Shown: in pieces, positions 8,962 to 18,092 of the stretch
Layout: the number at the start of each line of letters is the position of its first letter
How positions within the stretch are numbered: position 1 is the stretch's first letter
NCBI RefSeq assembly: GCF_000155595.1
Contig: NZ_DS989904.1
Span: forward strand, 3,502,997 to 3,566,996
Direction: 5' to 3'
DNA: 64,000 bases
Source of the DNA: Synechococcus sp. PCC 7335
GTDB lineage: Bacteria; Cyanobacteriota; Cyanobacteriia; Phormidesmidales; Phormidesmidaceae
Notes under the pieces: generated by a model
What the model saw: the letters and a program-made list of their open reading frames with translations, nothing else
The model's database searches: none
What the model was told of the DNA's origin: nothing
Program-made: the position numbers and the translations under genes

Positions 8962-9023
8962 GTGACCTTACGCCTCTCTTCCTCAAATCTCACTACTTCT
9001 ACTACATCGATTCCTAAATCTAA

Positions 9024-9052
9024 GCCCAACAAGTTTTTGTTGGGCCTTTTTG
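9024..9052 (+). terminator. Rho-independent terminator of the repeat-peptide gene
   Basis: A perfect 9-bp stem, GCCCAACAA pairing with TTGTTGGGC, encloses a 4-base loop and is followed by CTTTTTT. It lies 63 bp after the stop of the small exported protein and ahead of the acetamidase-like gene. Confidence 0.85.
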
Positions 9053-9115
9053 GTAGAGCTTATTTCCAATAGTTTTCGATAGATCGATTTTAGCGAAACG
9101 ACTAGATTACGTTTC

Positions 9116-9142
9116 TTGTCATATAAAGTTAGTGTATAAAAT
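9116..9142 (+). promoter_or_regulatory. Candidate promoter of the acetamidase-like gene
   Basis: TTGTCA (9116-9121) is followed 15 bp later by TAAAAT (9137-9142), which itself overlaps TATAAA. The spacing is slightly short, so the call is tentative. It lies about 70 bp before the start codon of the next gene in a very AT-rich stretch. Confidence 0.35.
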
Positions 9143-9211
9143 AATACAAATACCCGTCAACGCTCCTCCTACGATGGCCCCAGCTATTTTGTGATGAGTG
9201 AGGAGTAGGCA

Positions 9212-10579
9212 ATGAACTGGAATTTATCGCGGCGTTGGGTATATGGACTGCTAGGTCTAGGAATAGCGTTTGCCTTTAGTCTTAGTAGTTTGTTCTCTGA
9301 CTACAGCCTCTTGGGTGAGGGGAAAGTATTTGCAGCAACGCCTCAAAAACATCTTCTGCCCGCTAACGCAGACACAGTTCACTGGGGCTACTTTAGTCAA
9401 TCGTTATCACCCAAGCTCACTGTAGATTCCGGCGACATTATCAGCGTAGAAACTTTGACACATCATGCCAATGATGACGCTGCTCGTATGGTAGAAGGTG
9501 ATGCAGGCGCGCAAAGTGTGTTCGCTTGGAGTTCAGAGGCTAAGGGCGTCGATCGACGGGGAGCAGGCCCGATGGACGCTGAGGTAGGAGCAGGTGCGGG
9601 CTATGGTGTGCACATCCTGACTGGCCCCATCTACGTCAATGAAGCTGAACCAGGAGATGTCTTAGAGGTACAAATTCTAGACGTAGCCCTTCGGCCTAGC
9701 GCTAATCCCGAGCACGAAGGAAAAACTTTTGGTAGTAATGCAGCAGCTTGGTGGGGATATCACTATCAAGATCTAATCGAAGATCCTAAACCGCGTGAGG
9801 TCATTACTATCTACGAAATGGACACGACCAGCGAGGAAGACTGGGCAAACGCACTATATAGCTATCGCTGGACCCCACAGATCGATCCTGACGGCGTTGT
9901 TCATGAAACAATCGACTACCCAGGGGTGCCGGTAGATCACAGCACCATTGACCCTAACTTCGATGTGCTAGAAGGTGTGAGGATTCCGGTTCGCACCCAC
10001 TTTGGCACGATCGGCCTAGCACCTAGAACTGCTGACCTGGTTAATTCTATTCCTCCTAGCTATTTTGGTGGCAACATCGACAACTGGCGAATTGGCAAGG
10101 GTGCCACCATGTATTACCCGGTGGCGGTCGAAGGTGGATTGCTGTCATTAGGCGATCCCCACGCAGCGCAAGGTGACTCAGAGCTAGCAGGAACAGCGAT
10201 AGAGACTTCTTTGACTGGCACGATTAGAGTTGTTGTTCATAAGCAAGCGGATTTAGGCGGAACAATTCTTGATGAACTCGACTATCCTCTCCTAGAAACC
10301 GACAGTGAGTATGTAGTACATGGCTTTAGCTATGCTGACTATCTCACCGAACTAGGAGAAAATGCTCAGTCTGCTATCTTTGAGAACTCTTCTGTAGACG
10401 GTGCAATGCGCGATGCCTTTCGCAAGATGCGTCACTTTTTGATGACAACACAGGGTTTGTCTGAGGACGAGGCAATTTCGCTCATGTCAGTAGCAGTAGA
10501 CTTTGGCGTTACGCAAGTAGTGGATGGTAACTGGGGAGTACACGGCGTGATTAATAAGCGGGTGCTGCCTACCTCATAG
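9212..10579 (+). CDS. Exported acetamidase/formamidase family protein
   Basis: This 455-residue protein belongs to the FmdA/AmdA family. Visible family features are VHWGYFSQSLSP, VETLTHHAND, the GAGPMD...GVHILTGPIYV and EPGDVLEVQIL blocks, then VRTHFGTIGLAP and the late SLMSVAVDFGVTQVVDG. Family members hydrolyse short amides to ammonium and a carboxylate. An N-terminal signal peptide (basic start, hydrophobic core, AxA-like VFAA at about 43-46) suggests export, which is unusual because classic formamidases are cytoplasmic. AGGAG lies 6 bp before the ATG. The gene stands alone. Substrate specificity cannot be read from sequence; an amidase for nitrogen scavenging is one reading. Confidence 0.85.
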   Translation: MNWNLSRRWVYGLLGLGIAFAFSLSSLFSDYSLLGEGKVFAATPQKHLLPANADTVHWGYFSQSLSPKLTVDSGDIISVETLTHHANDDAARMVEGDAGAQSVFAWSSEAKGVDRRGAGPMDAEVGAGAGYGVHILTGPIYVNEAEPGDVLEVQILDVALRPSANPEHEGKTFGSNAAAWWGYHYQDLIEDPKPREVITIYEMDTTSEEDWANALYSYRWTPQIDPDGVVHETIDYPGVPVDHSTIDPNFDVLEGVRIPVRTHFGTIGLAPRTADLVNSIPPSYFGGNIDNWRIGKGATMYYPVAVEGGLLSLGDPHAAQGDSELAGTAIETSLTGTIRVVVHKQADLGGTILDELDYPLLETDSEYVVHGFSYADYLTELGENAQSAIFENSSVDGAMRDAFRKMRHFLMTTQGLSEDEAISLMSVAVDFGVTQVVDGNWGVHGVINKRVLPTS

Positions 10580-10664
10580 ATACAGACATTAGCAGGTGTT
10601 AAAAAACAATAGAAAGATCGGTGTTAAGCTCAGTTAAAGTGTAGTTTGTAGCACAGAACCAATT

Positions 10665-10731
10665 GAACTCAGTTTTGTCTGATAGAAAGTGAAAGCATCG
10701 CTTCTATAGCCTCACACGAAACTGAGTTTTG
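10665..10731. repeat. Long imperfect inverted repeat upstream of the SulP transporter gene
   Basis: GAACTCAGTTTTGT (from 10665) can pair with ACGAAACTGAGTTTT (10716-10730), giving a stem of about 13 bp. An inner pair, ATAGAA (10682-10687) with TTCTAT (10702-10707), sits inside the loop. The hairpin lies about 50 bp before the GTG start, with no T-run after it, so it is more likely a 5' leader or operator element than a terminator. Confidence 0.5.
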
Positions 10732-10781
10732 AATTACCGTTTCTGTAGGCTGATAGCGGACGATTAGTTGAGGTATCTTTT

Positions 10782-12494
10782 GTGCAACTAGCTCGTCGTT
10801 TACAGATCGACAACCTCTTTAACAATGTACGAGGAGACCTGTTCGGAGGGCTAACCGCTGCAATTGTAGCGCTCCCGCTGGCGTTGGCTTTTGGCGTAGC
10901 CTCGGGAGCAGGCGCTACCGCAGGGCTTTATGGGGCTGTGTTCACCGGTTTTTTTGCGGCGCTATTCGGCGGCACCCCTTCTCAGGTAACTGGCCCAACA
11001 GGGCCGATGACTGTAGTGATGGCAACTGTCTTCACTAAGCTAATTGCGGCAAACCCTGAGAATGGTTTCGCTATGGCCTTCACTGCGGTGATACTAAGTG
11101 GTCTCTTCCAAATCTTGTTCGGGGTATTACGGCTAGGACAGTTCATTACCCTAATGCCCTACACTGTCATCTCTGGCTTCATGTCTGGGATTGGAGCGAT
11201 CATCATCGCGCTACAGATCGCACCCCTGATTGGATATCCAGCGCAGAGTGGCGTGGTTACTGCGCTGCAGCAACTCCCTCAGGCCTTAGCTAATCCCAAT
11301 CCCGTCGCTACTGGTCTAGGGCTATTAACCCTTGTCATCGTATTCGGCTGGCGCGGCAAACTAGGGCGCATCGTGCCCTCACCACTGGTCGCACTGATTG
11401 TCTGCACTAGCTTAGCGGTGCTCATGTTTCCTACCAGCGATATTCCTCGTATTGGAGATATTCCACAGGGATTTCCCACTTTGCAGTGGCCACGGCTAAG
11501 CTTCAACCAGCTTGAGGATATCGTTGGCTATGGACTAATGCTGGCAATTCTAGGCGCAATTGACTCCCTATTGACTTCTCTAGTCGCCGACAATATTACC
11601 CACACTCGCCACGACTCTGAACAAGAGCTCATCGGTCAGGGTATTGGCAATTTGATGTCTGGACTCTTTGGAGGATTACCAGGCGCAGGGGCAACAATGC
11701 GGACGGTAATCAACGTGCAAGCTGGGGGGCGATCGCCGCTATCTGGAATGTTCCATGCCTTAGTCCTGCTGTGCATTGTGCTGTGGGCCGGTGGCATAAC
11801 TTCTCAAATTCCGCATGCAGTTTTAGCTGGAATCTTAATCAAAGTAGGGATCAAGATTATCGACTGGGGATTTTTGTGGCGAGTAGCTCAAGTTTCTATG
11901 CGAGCTGCCTTGGTCACCTACGGCGTACTGTTCCTGACAGTCTTTGTAGACTTGATTACAGCGGTGGTAGCCGGTGCCTTTGTCGCCAATATGCTAACGA
12001 TTCATCGGCTTAGTCATATTCAATCTAAACAGGTCCGAGCAATTACCCATCCTGATGAAGATCCCCAGGTAATGCTGACCCCGGACGAACGACAGATGCT
12101 TGAACGAGCGAGCGATCGCATTCTTTTGATCCAGATGAGTGGCCCTATGAGCTTTGGCGCCGCCAGAACCATCGCTCACTACATGAGTAAAAACTACGAT
12201 GTTTTGATTCTAGATTTTAGCCAGGTGCCATTGCTAGGCGTGACAGCTTCTTTCAATATCGACTCTGAAATCAGAGCAGCTCAGAGTCGACATCGAGGGA
12301 AAATCTTTATCGTAGGTGCAAAAGGTCAAGTCATTGAGCGACTGCGGCGATTTAGACTACAAGCTGTTCTACCGGAGCAGAACTTTACGCCAACCTGTCA
12401 TCAGGCCCTTCAAAGCGCCTTGAGACTGCTTAATATGGAGAGGCCAGAGCCGATCAAGCTAGTCCCGTCATCGCTTTCTCTAGACAGGTATTAG
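10782..12494 (+). CDS. BicA-like SulP anion transporter with STAS domain
   Basis: This 570-residue protein has a SulP transmembrane domain of about 12-14 helices (GDLFGGLTAAIVALPLALAFG near the start, PYTVISGFMSGIG in the middle) and a C-terminal STAS domain (about 440-550, VLILDFSQVPLLGVTAS). It closely resembles cyanobacterial BicA, the Na+-dependent bicarbonate carrier, including the IDSLLTSLVAD helix whose Asp matches BicA's Na+-site Asp. The TPSQVTGPTGPMTVV segment has Gly where BicA as I remember it has Glu, so this may be a paralogue with another substrate such as sulfate. The start is a GTG. It is monocistronic and convergent with the ABC exporter genes. Confidence 0.85.
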   Translation: MQLARRLQIDNLFNNVRGDLFGGLTAAIVALPLALAFGVASGAGATAGLYGAVFTGFFAALFGGTPSQVTGPTGPMTVVMATVFTKLIAANPENGFAMAFTAVILSGLFQILFGVLRLGQFITLMPYTVISGFMSGIGAIIIALQIAPLIGYPAQSGVVTALQQLPQALANPNPVATGLGLLTLVIVFGWRGKLGRIVPSPLVALIVCTSLAVLMFPTSDIPRIGDIPQGFPTLQWPRLSFNQLEDIVGYGLMLAILGAIDSLLTSLVADNITHTRHDSEQELIGQGIGNLMSGLFGGLPGAGATMRTVINVQAGGRSPLSGMFHALVLLCIVLWAGGITSQIPHAVLAGILIKVGIKIIDWGFLWRVAQVSMRAALVTYGVLFLTVFVDLITAVVAGAFVANMLTIHRLSHIQSKQVRAITHPDEDPQVMLTPDERQMLERASDRILLIQMSGPMSFGAARTIAHYMSKNYDVLILDFSQVPLLGVTASFNIDSEIRAAQSRHRGKIFIVGAKGQVIERLRRFRLQAVLPEQNFTPTCHQALQSALRLLNMERPEPIKLVPSSLSLDRY

Positions 12495-12634
12495 TGGCAG
12501 GGATGAACTTACGCTAGGAACACGTCTCTATACCTTTGTGAACAGTCCTGCTTTGTGAGCAATCCTAATTTCAAGTTCGATGGGGAAAGAGGATACTTCA
12601 TTGCTGCTCCATCTCGTCCAAACAGAGAGCTTAC

Positions 12635-14482
12635 TTATGGCGACGTGGGGTAGAGTATCGAATCGGCGGTACTCATTTGACCACCAAGTTCTTGCCCACC
12701 AAGTTGTAGAGCGTAGAGTTTGGCATACTCGCCGCCTTGATCAATGAGCTGTTGATGCGTGCCCTGTTCAACGATATGACCTTGCTGAATGACGAGCACC
12801 TGATCAGCTTGGGTAACCGTACTAAGGCGATGGGCGATCACAAAGCTAGTACGATTTTGGAGTAGTGAGGCGATCGCCTCTTGTACCAGTCCTTCTGTTT
12901 GCGTATCGATACTGCTAGTCGCTTCATCTAAGATCAAAATACGTGGGTCAATCAACACCGCTCTAGCAATACTAATGAGCTGCCGCTGGCCTTGGCTCAA
13001 CGTCGCTCCCTGAGATCCCAGTACGGTGGCATAGCCTTGCGGTAGCTGCGTGATGAAATCGTGAATATTAGCGACTCGCGCAGCCGCTTCGATATCGGAT
13101 TGTTCGGCAGTAGGGTGGCCAAAGGCAATATTCTCGGCGACCGTGCCGCTAAACAGAATGTTGTCTTGTAGGACATAGCCAATCTGACGGCGCAAGCTGG
13201 CCTGAGATACCTGGCGTACATCTATTCCATCAATTTTTACCGCCCCACCCGTTACGTCATAAAAGCGCAAAATCAGATTGATAATCGTACTTTTACCCGC
13301 TCCTGTAGGACCGACTAGCGCAATCATCTGGCCTGGTTGAGCGAATAAAGACACTCTGTCCAGAATGGTCTGGCCTGGTACATAGCCAAAGGTGACTCGA
13401 TCGAACTCGACTTCGCCAGTAATAGGCGGCAGTTCAGTCGCATCAGGAGCATCATGCAACAGTTCGGGCTCGTCGAGTAAGAAGAACACCCGCTCTAAAC
13501 CGGCGATCGCACTTTGAGCCTGAGTGTAGAATTGACTCAAAATCTGAATTGGCCTGAAAAACTGTTGAACATAGAGCAAAAATGCAGTCACCGTGCCCAC
13601 GGTTGCCGCGCCCGTGACCGCTAAATAGCCACCATAGGCCAGCACCGCGGCTGTAGCTAATGTATTGAGAAAATCGATCGAGGGTAGAAACGCTGCGGTC
13701 ACCGCCACCGCTTGAATGTTGGCATCTCGGTTCGCTGCATTAAGCGCTTCAAAAGCGTCGATGTTGTAATCTACTCGGTTAAAGGCCTGAGCTTCTTTAA
13801 CGCTGCTGACATCTTCTTCAATCCGGGCTGAGAGATCGCCGATCGTCTCGCGGGTGACCCTGAATCTAGCCCTAGCCCAGCGTGAGAATAGGCGAGTTGT
13901 AAAGATCATGATGGGTACCACTAGATTGCTGAGCAAACCTAGCTGAAAGTTGATTAAAAACATCGCAATGATGATGCCAATCAAACTAAAGGTATTGCCC
14001 AGAATCTGCGGGATGCTGCGACCGAACGCCTGATCGATCACGCTCACATCATTGAGCAATCGGCTCATCAGATCGCCCGCTTCGCTCTTGTCGAAATAGC
14101 CGATCGAAAGACTTTGAATCTTAGTGAAAATGTCTTGGCGGATCTGAGCCAGCACATTTTGAACAATGGTGCCCACCCGAAAGATTTGGACGCGGATCGC
14201 CATCGTACCGATCCCATAAATAAAAGCCAGACCCATCACCATCCTCAGTAGCCCAGACAAATTGCCAGGGCGAATCAGATTGTCGATCGACCAGCCGATT
14301 AGAAACGGACCGATAGCCTGGGTAAAGGCGCCAATGCAGACAGCACCAATCGCAATCGGCAGCTCTTGCCGATAGGGCTTTAGATAGCTCAGCAGGCGAC
14401 GAAATGTAGATAGCTGTTGAACTGACTGGTTGTTGGTTTGACCAGGAGCATCAGGAACTGTATTCATGGACAAATCACTCAC
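12635..14482 (-). CDS. ABC exporter half-transporter, catalytically complete subunit
   Basis: This 615-residue type IV exporter has six transmembrane helices (about 40-330) and an ATP-binding domain. Walker A is GPTGAGKST, Walker B with its catalytic Glu is ILILDEATSSID, and the H-loop is IAHRLST. Its signature motif is LSQGQ, not LSGGQ. With the upstream gene it makes a heterodimer with one good and one weak ATP site: this subunit supplies Walker A/B of the good site. The GTG start overlaps the upstream stop by 8 bp; an ATG five codons later (14467) is an alternative. Family members move lipids, peptides or drugs; the substrate here is unknown. Confidence 0.92.
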   Translation of the reverse strand: MSDLSMNTVPDAPGQTNNQSVQQLSTFRRLLSYLKPYRQELPIAIGAVCIGAFTQAIGPFLIGWSIDNLIRPGNLSGLLRMVMGLAFIYGIGTMAIRVQIFRVGTIVQNVLAQIRQDIFTKIQSLSIGYFDKSEAGDLMSRLLNDVSVIDQAFGRSIPQILGNTFSLIGIIIAMFLINFQLGLLSNLVVPIMIFTTRLFSRWARARFRVTRETIGDLSARIEEDVSSVKEAQAFNRVDYNIDAFEALNAANRDANIQAVAVTAAFLPSIDFLNTLATAAVLAYGGYLAVTGAATVGTVTAFLLYVQQFFRPIQILSQFYTQAQSAIAGLERVFFLLDEPELLHDAPDATELPPITGEVEFDRVTFGYVPGQTILDRVSLFAQPGQMIALVGPTGAGKSTIINLILRFYDVTGGAVKIDGIDVRQVSQASLRRQIGYVLQDNILFSGTVAENIAFGHPTAEQSDIEAAARVANIHDFITQLPQGYATVLGSQGATLSQGQRQLISIARAVLIDPRILILDEATSSIDTQTEGLVQEAIASLLQNRTSFVIAHRLSTVTQADQVLVIQQGHIVEQGTHQQLIDQGGEYAKLYALQLGGQELGGQMSTADSILYPTSP

Positions 14483-16205
14483 TGACTTGCGATTCTAGGA
14501 TCGCACCGTACAAAGGACTGGTTCGCATTAGCTGTTCATGGGTACCGCAGGCAGCAAGTTTGCCATTATCAATTAAAAGGATCCGGTCGGCAGTTTGAAT
14601 CGTGCTGATCCGCTGAGCAATAACGAAAGCATTACAGGTGCGGGCTTTGATGATTGCGTCTAAATCTGCTTGAATCTGGGCAGCGGTTTGAGCATCGACT
14701 GCCGAAGTGCTGTCGTCTAGGATCAGAATGCTGTAGTCAGTTAGCAGCGTGCGAGCGATCGCAATTCTCTGCTTTTGTCCCCCAGATAGCCCCACGCCGC
14801 GCTCACCCACAATGGTGTCGTAGCCTTCAGACAACCCTTGAATAAATTCGTGAATGTGAGCTAGCTTGGCCACTTCAATCACCTCATCAAGCGATGCATC
14901 TGGTTTGGCATAGGCAATATTTTCTTTCAGTGTTCCAGAAAACAAGGTGGTTTCTTGAAAGACAATGCCGATACGTGATCGCAAACTCTCTAAATCAAAA
15001 TCTCGCACATCGCGCCCGTCAATTCGCACGGCTCCCTTAGTTACGTCGTAAAACCGCTGCAGCAGATTCACCACCGTACTCTTGCCCGATCCTGTCATTC
15101 CTAGAATGGCAATCAGCTCATTGGGCCGAGTCTCAAAAGAAACACTTTGTAGTGCAGGTTTAGTTGCTCCTGGATAGCGAAACCAAACGTTTTCGAAGGT
15201 AATTCGACCGCCGCACTTAGTGAAGGGCACCGCGTTTGGGCGATTGGTGATTTCAATTGATGTATCGACAATCTCATACACCCGCTCAGCCGAGGCCGCC
15301 GCCTGAGCAATCACCGGCGCGGCGAAGCCAATTAGCAAAACCGGCTGTAAAATAAACAACAGATAGGCATTAAACGCAACCAGCTCTCCGATTGTGAACG
15401 CGCCATCAATCACCTGCGAACCGCCATAGCCCACCACCGCTAGCGTAATCAAATTACTCAGCAGAAAGATGAACGGAAACGTATTGCGAATCGCCCCTAG
15501 CGTTTTGATATAGACTGCCACTAGCTGGGCGTTCATCTGGGTATAGCGTGTCTGTTCTACCGATTCGCGCGCAAACGCTTTAACCACCCGCACGCCTAGC
15601 AAATTCTCACGCAGTACGTCGTTTAGATCGCCTAGCCGTTCTTGCACCTGATCAAACAAAGGCTGATTTTGCCCAAAGAAGCGAAACAGCAGCGCTCCAG
15701 CCAAGGGAATCACCGCTAGTGTGATCAGCGCTAAACGCCAGTTCATCACCAGTAGAATTGTGGCGATGGTAACTAGCGTCACCACTGAGCTAATGACCTG
15801 AATCAAGCTCGTTCCGACAAACGTGCGAATCTGTTCGATATCGCTGGTGATGCGAGTGAGTAGCTGGGAGGTTTGCGCCTGATCGTGGTAGCTAAAGCTC
15901 AGCGTTTCAATTTTGCGAAAAACCTGAGATCGGAGTCGATAGGCAACGCCCTGGGATACGGCCTCACTCCAGTAGCTTTGGCCAAAATTGAATAGACCGC
16001 GGGCGATCGCCACACCCACCATCAGAGCGCCCGTCACCAGCACAACCGACAGATCTTGCGCGGCAATTCCCTGGTCAATTCCTCGACGAAATAGCTGCGG
16101 CGTCAGTGCATTAGCGACTGTAAGCAGCAGCACACTAAGGGTTGCTCCTAGAGTTAGCCAAGCGTAGTATCTTAGGTTTTCGAGCACACGTCTTAGTGAC
16201 GTCAT
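14475..16205 (-). CDS. ABC exporter half-transporter, degenerate-site subunit
   Basis: This 576-residue protein is first in the two-gene operon. It has six transmembrane helices followed by an ATPase domain with Walker A GMTGSGKST, signature LSGGQ and Walker B ILILDDSTSAVD. The catalytic Glu after Walker B is Asp, and the switch region reads IAQRIST instead of IAHRIST, so the H-loop His is Gln. These changes mark the degenerate half of a heterodimeric exporter of the TM287/288 or BmrCD kind. Its LSGGQ would complete the good site formed by the partner. It starts with ATG and is divergent from the MscS-type gene, with a 174-bp shared upstream region. Confidence 0.92.
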   Translation of the reverse strand: MTSLRRVLENLRYYAWLTLGATLSVLLLTVANALTPQLFRRGIDQGIAAQDLSVVLVTGALMVGVAIARGLFNFGQSYWSEAVSQGVAYRLRSQVFRKIETLSFSYHDQAQTSQLLTRITSDIEQIRTFVGTSLIQVISSVVTLVTIATILLVMNWRLALITLAVIPLAGALLFRFFGQNQPLFDQVQERLGDLNDVLRENLLGVRVVKAFARESVEQTRYTQMNAQLVAVYIKTLGAIRNTFPFIFLLSNLITLAVVGYGGSQVIDGAFTIGELVAFNAYLLFILQPVLLIGFAAPVIAQAAASAERVYEIVDTSIEITNRPNAVPFTKCGGRITFENVWFRYPGATKPALQSVSFETRPNELIAILGMTGSGKSTVVNLLQRFYDVTKGAVRIDGRDVRDFDLESLRSRIGIVFQETTLFSGTLKENIAYAKPDASLDEVIEVAKLAHIHEFIQGLSEGYDTIVGERGVGLSGGQKQRIAIARTLLTDYSILILDDSTSAVDAQTAAQIQADLDAIIKARTCNAFVIAQRISTIQTADRILLIDNGKLAACGTHEQLMRTSPLYGAILESQVSE

Positions 16206-16379
16206 GAATAGTCTTTTGGTAGCCCTTTGCCTTGAACTTCGCCAAAAGGCGCGTCAAAAAGCTTAGATACCCAAAAAGGATATCCAAGTAAGGTTAGATT
16301 CAATGATTATACCTATGATAGATAGCTATTTTGCCAGCTTACATCACGCTATGGCCCTGTAGAGGACCTATACTGGCTG

Positions 16380-17822
16380 ATGTTCAATTTTTTCGAGCAG
16401 ATCCAGTCGGTGCTAGACTCGCCTTTCTTCCAGCTAGGGAATTCAGCGCTTTCTTTGAGTGCTATTGCTCAGTTCCTGTTGATTGTTTTCATTACATTCA
16501 TCGTCTCTTGGGGGCTAAGGCGGTTTCTCTCGCTGCGGTTGCTAAAGCACCTAGGATTGAGACAAGGCACTCGCGAATCGGTCGCGGCGATCACCGCTTA
16601 CACTGCTGGCGCGATCTTCTGTCTAGCCATGCTACAAACCACTGGCATCAACATCGCTTCACTCGCTGTTGTCGCTGGTAGCCTGGGTATTGGTATCGGA
16701 TTTGGCTTACAAGAAATTACCAAAAACTTTATTAGCGGGCTGACCTTACTCGTTGAACAAAAGCTAAAGGTAGGAGACTTTATCGAAATCGATGATCTGC
16801 TTGGTCACATTACAGAGATTTCACTTCGCTCCACAATTGTTCGCACCATCAATGACAGGCATATCGTCGTACCCAACAGCGATCTTGTCAGCAATCGAAT
16901 CATCAACTGGACATACTCAAACACCAAAGGCTGGGTTTCTATTCCGATCAGCGTAGCTCATGAGAGCGATCCGCTATTAGTCATTGAGGTCTTAATGGAT
17001 TCGGCATATTTAGAAGAAACTGTCTCGACAGAGCAAACACCAGAGGTATATTTCACCAGCATTGGTCCCAATTCACTAGATTTCAAACTGTGGGCCTGGA
17101 CAGATCAAATTGATCAAAAATTCAAGGTGGAAAGCTCATTGAACTTTATTATCCGTCAAAACTTCAGGCAGCACGGGATTCGCTTTGCATCGCCACGAAT
17201 TGATGTCTGGAATCGTAATCCTAATGTGGTGATTAACTCCGATCCCAGTGACTATCCCCAACACGCTGAATTGCAACAACCCCGCGAAAGTAATTTAGAT
17301 GCATTCGCTAAGCCAGTAGCGGTGAAAGACTTGCTTAGACAACTGCCTTACTTTCAAAACTCGACTGACTTAGAGCTACGTAAGCTAGTAGAGATTGGCC
17401 GCCGGATACGGCTAGAGCCGATGGAGACCATCTACCGAGAGGGCGATCCTGGCGATGCTTTCTACATCATCTTATCAGGCGCAGTCAGCTACACCTTTGC
17501 AAAAACCCAGCAAACGACCACGATTAAAGCTGGACAGTTTGTGGGTGAATTCTCACTAATGCTAGGGATTCCGCGTACGGTAACGGTCAAAGCGAACGAA
17601 GAGACCACTATGCTAAGACTAAGCCCGCAAGGATTCAAGAAGCTATTGCACGATCAGCCCTATCTGTACAACGTGATTGTTGAAGAAATGGGACGTCATG
17701 AGCACGAGCTGCTCCAGCAAGGCCGACAGCTCAGCGCGATGGGTTTGATCAACCCTGAGGAGTACAATATTAATCCGGTCAACTGGGTGAGAGAACATTT
17801 AGAACGCTTGTTTAGTTCGTAG
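16380..17822 (+). CDS. MscS-family channel with C-terminal cyclic-nucleotide-binding domain
   Basis: This 480-residue protein has N-terminal transmembrane helices and the MscS pore helix and beta domain (LAVVAGSLGIGIGFGLQEI, then FISGLTLLVEQKLKVGDFIE near 100-140). The C-terminus (about 330-460) is a cNMP-binding fold: METIYREGDPGDAFYIILSG, then GQFVGEFSLMLGIPRTVTVKA, which holds the GEFSL and PR-T phosphate-cassette residues. This is the architecture of bacterial cyclic-nucleotide-gated channels (bCNG), known in Synechocystis, which are gated by ligand more than by tension. The ligand (cAMP or other) cannot be read here. No clear ribosome binding site precedes the ATG. It is divergent from the ABC exporter operon. 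Confidence 0.9.
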   Translation: MFNFFEQIQSVLDSPFFQLGNSALSLSAIAQFLLIVFITFIVSWGLRRFLSLRLLKHLGLRQGTRESVAAITAYTAGAIFCLAMLQTTGINIASLAVVAGSLGIGIGFGLQEITKNFISGLTLLVEQKLKVGDFIEIDDLLGHITEISLRSTIVRTINDRHIVVPNSDLVSNRIINWTYSNTKGWVSIPISVAHESDPLLVIEVLMDSAYLEETVSTEQTPEVYFTSIGPNSLDFKLWAWTDQIDQKFKVESSLNFIIRQNFRQHGIRFASPRIDVWNRNPNVVINSDPSDYPQHAELQQPRESNLDAFAKPVAVKDLLRQLPYFQNSTDLELRKLVEIGRRIRLEPMETIYREGDPGDAFYIILSGAVSYTFAKTQQTTTIKAGQFVGEFSLMLGIPRTVTVKANEETTMLRLSPQGFKKLLHDQPYLYNVIVEEMGRHEHELLQQGRQLSAMGLINPEEYNINPVNWVREHLERLFSS

Positions 17823-17916
17823 GCTCTCTCTACAAAATTCGTAGGTAACAGCTAGTGGAAAAAGCTTTTTATCTCTGGGGTTAGGAAGTTAGTCTATGTT
17901 GGTTGAGTCACTTCTA

Positions 17917-17936
17917 ACTCTTTTTGACTCTTTTTG
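17917..17936. repeat. Perfect 10-bp tandem duplication
   Basis: ACTCTTTTTG occurs twice head to tail in the gap between the MscS-type channel gene and the universal stress protein gene. Confidence 0.9.
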
Positions 17937-17965
17937 TTTGTCATGCCAGTATCGTAACGATTGTA

Positions 17966-17994
17966 TGCTTTTCTAGGCTTAGCCTGTCTATAAT
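17966..17994 (+). promoter_or_regulatory. Candidate promoter of the universal stress protein gene
   Basis: A perfect TATAAT (17989-17994) is preceded by TGTC, near an extended -10. The -35 match (TGCTTT, 17966-17971) is weak. An 11-base palindrome, AGGCTTAGCCT (17975-17985), lies between them and could be an operator. The start codon is about 100 bp downstream. Confidence 0.4.
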
Positions 17995-18092
17995 CTAGTA
18001 CTCTTTAGTAAATCCCTGTAGAATAGCGCCTGCTATATTGAGATTACTCCTATGTATTTGCCGATACTTGTAATCGCTAACGGTTTGTTCTG

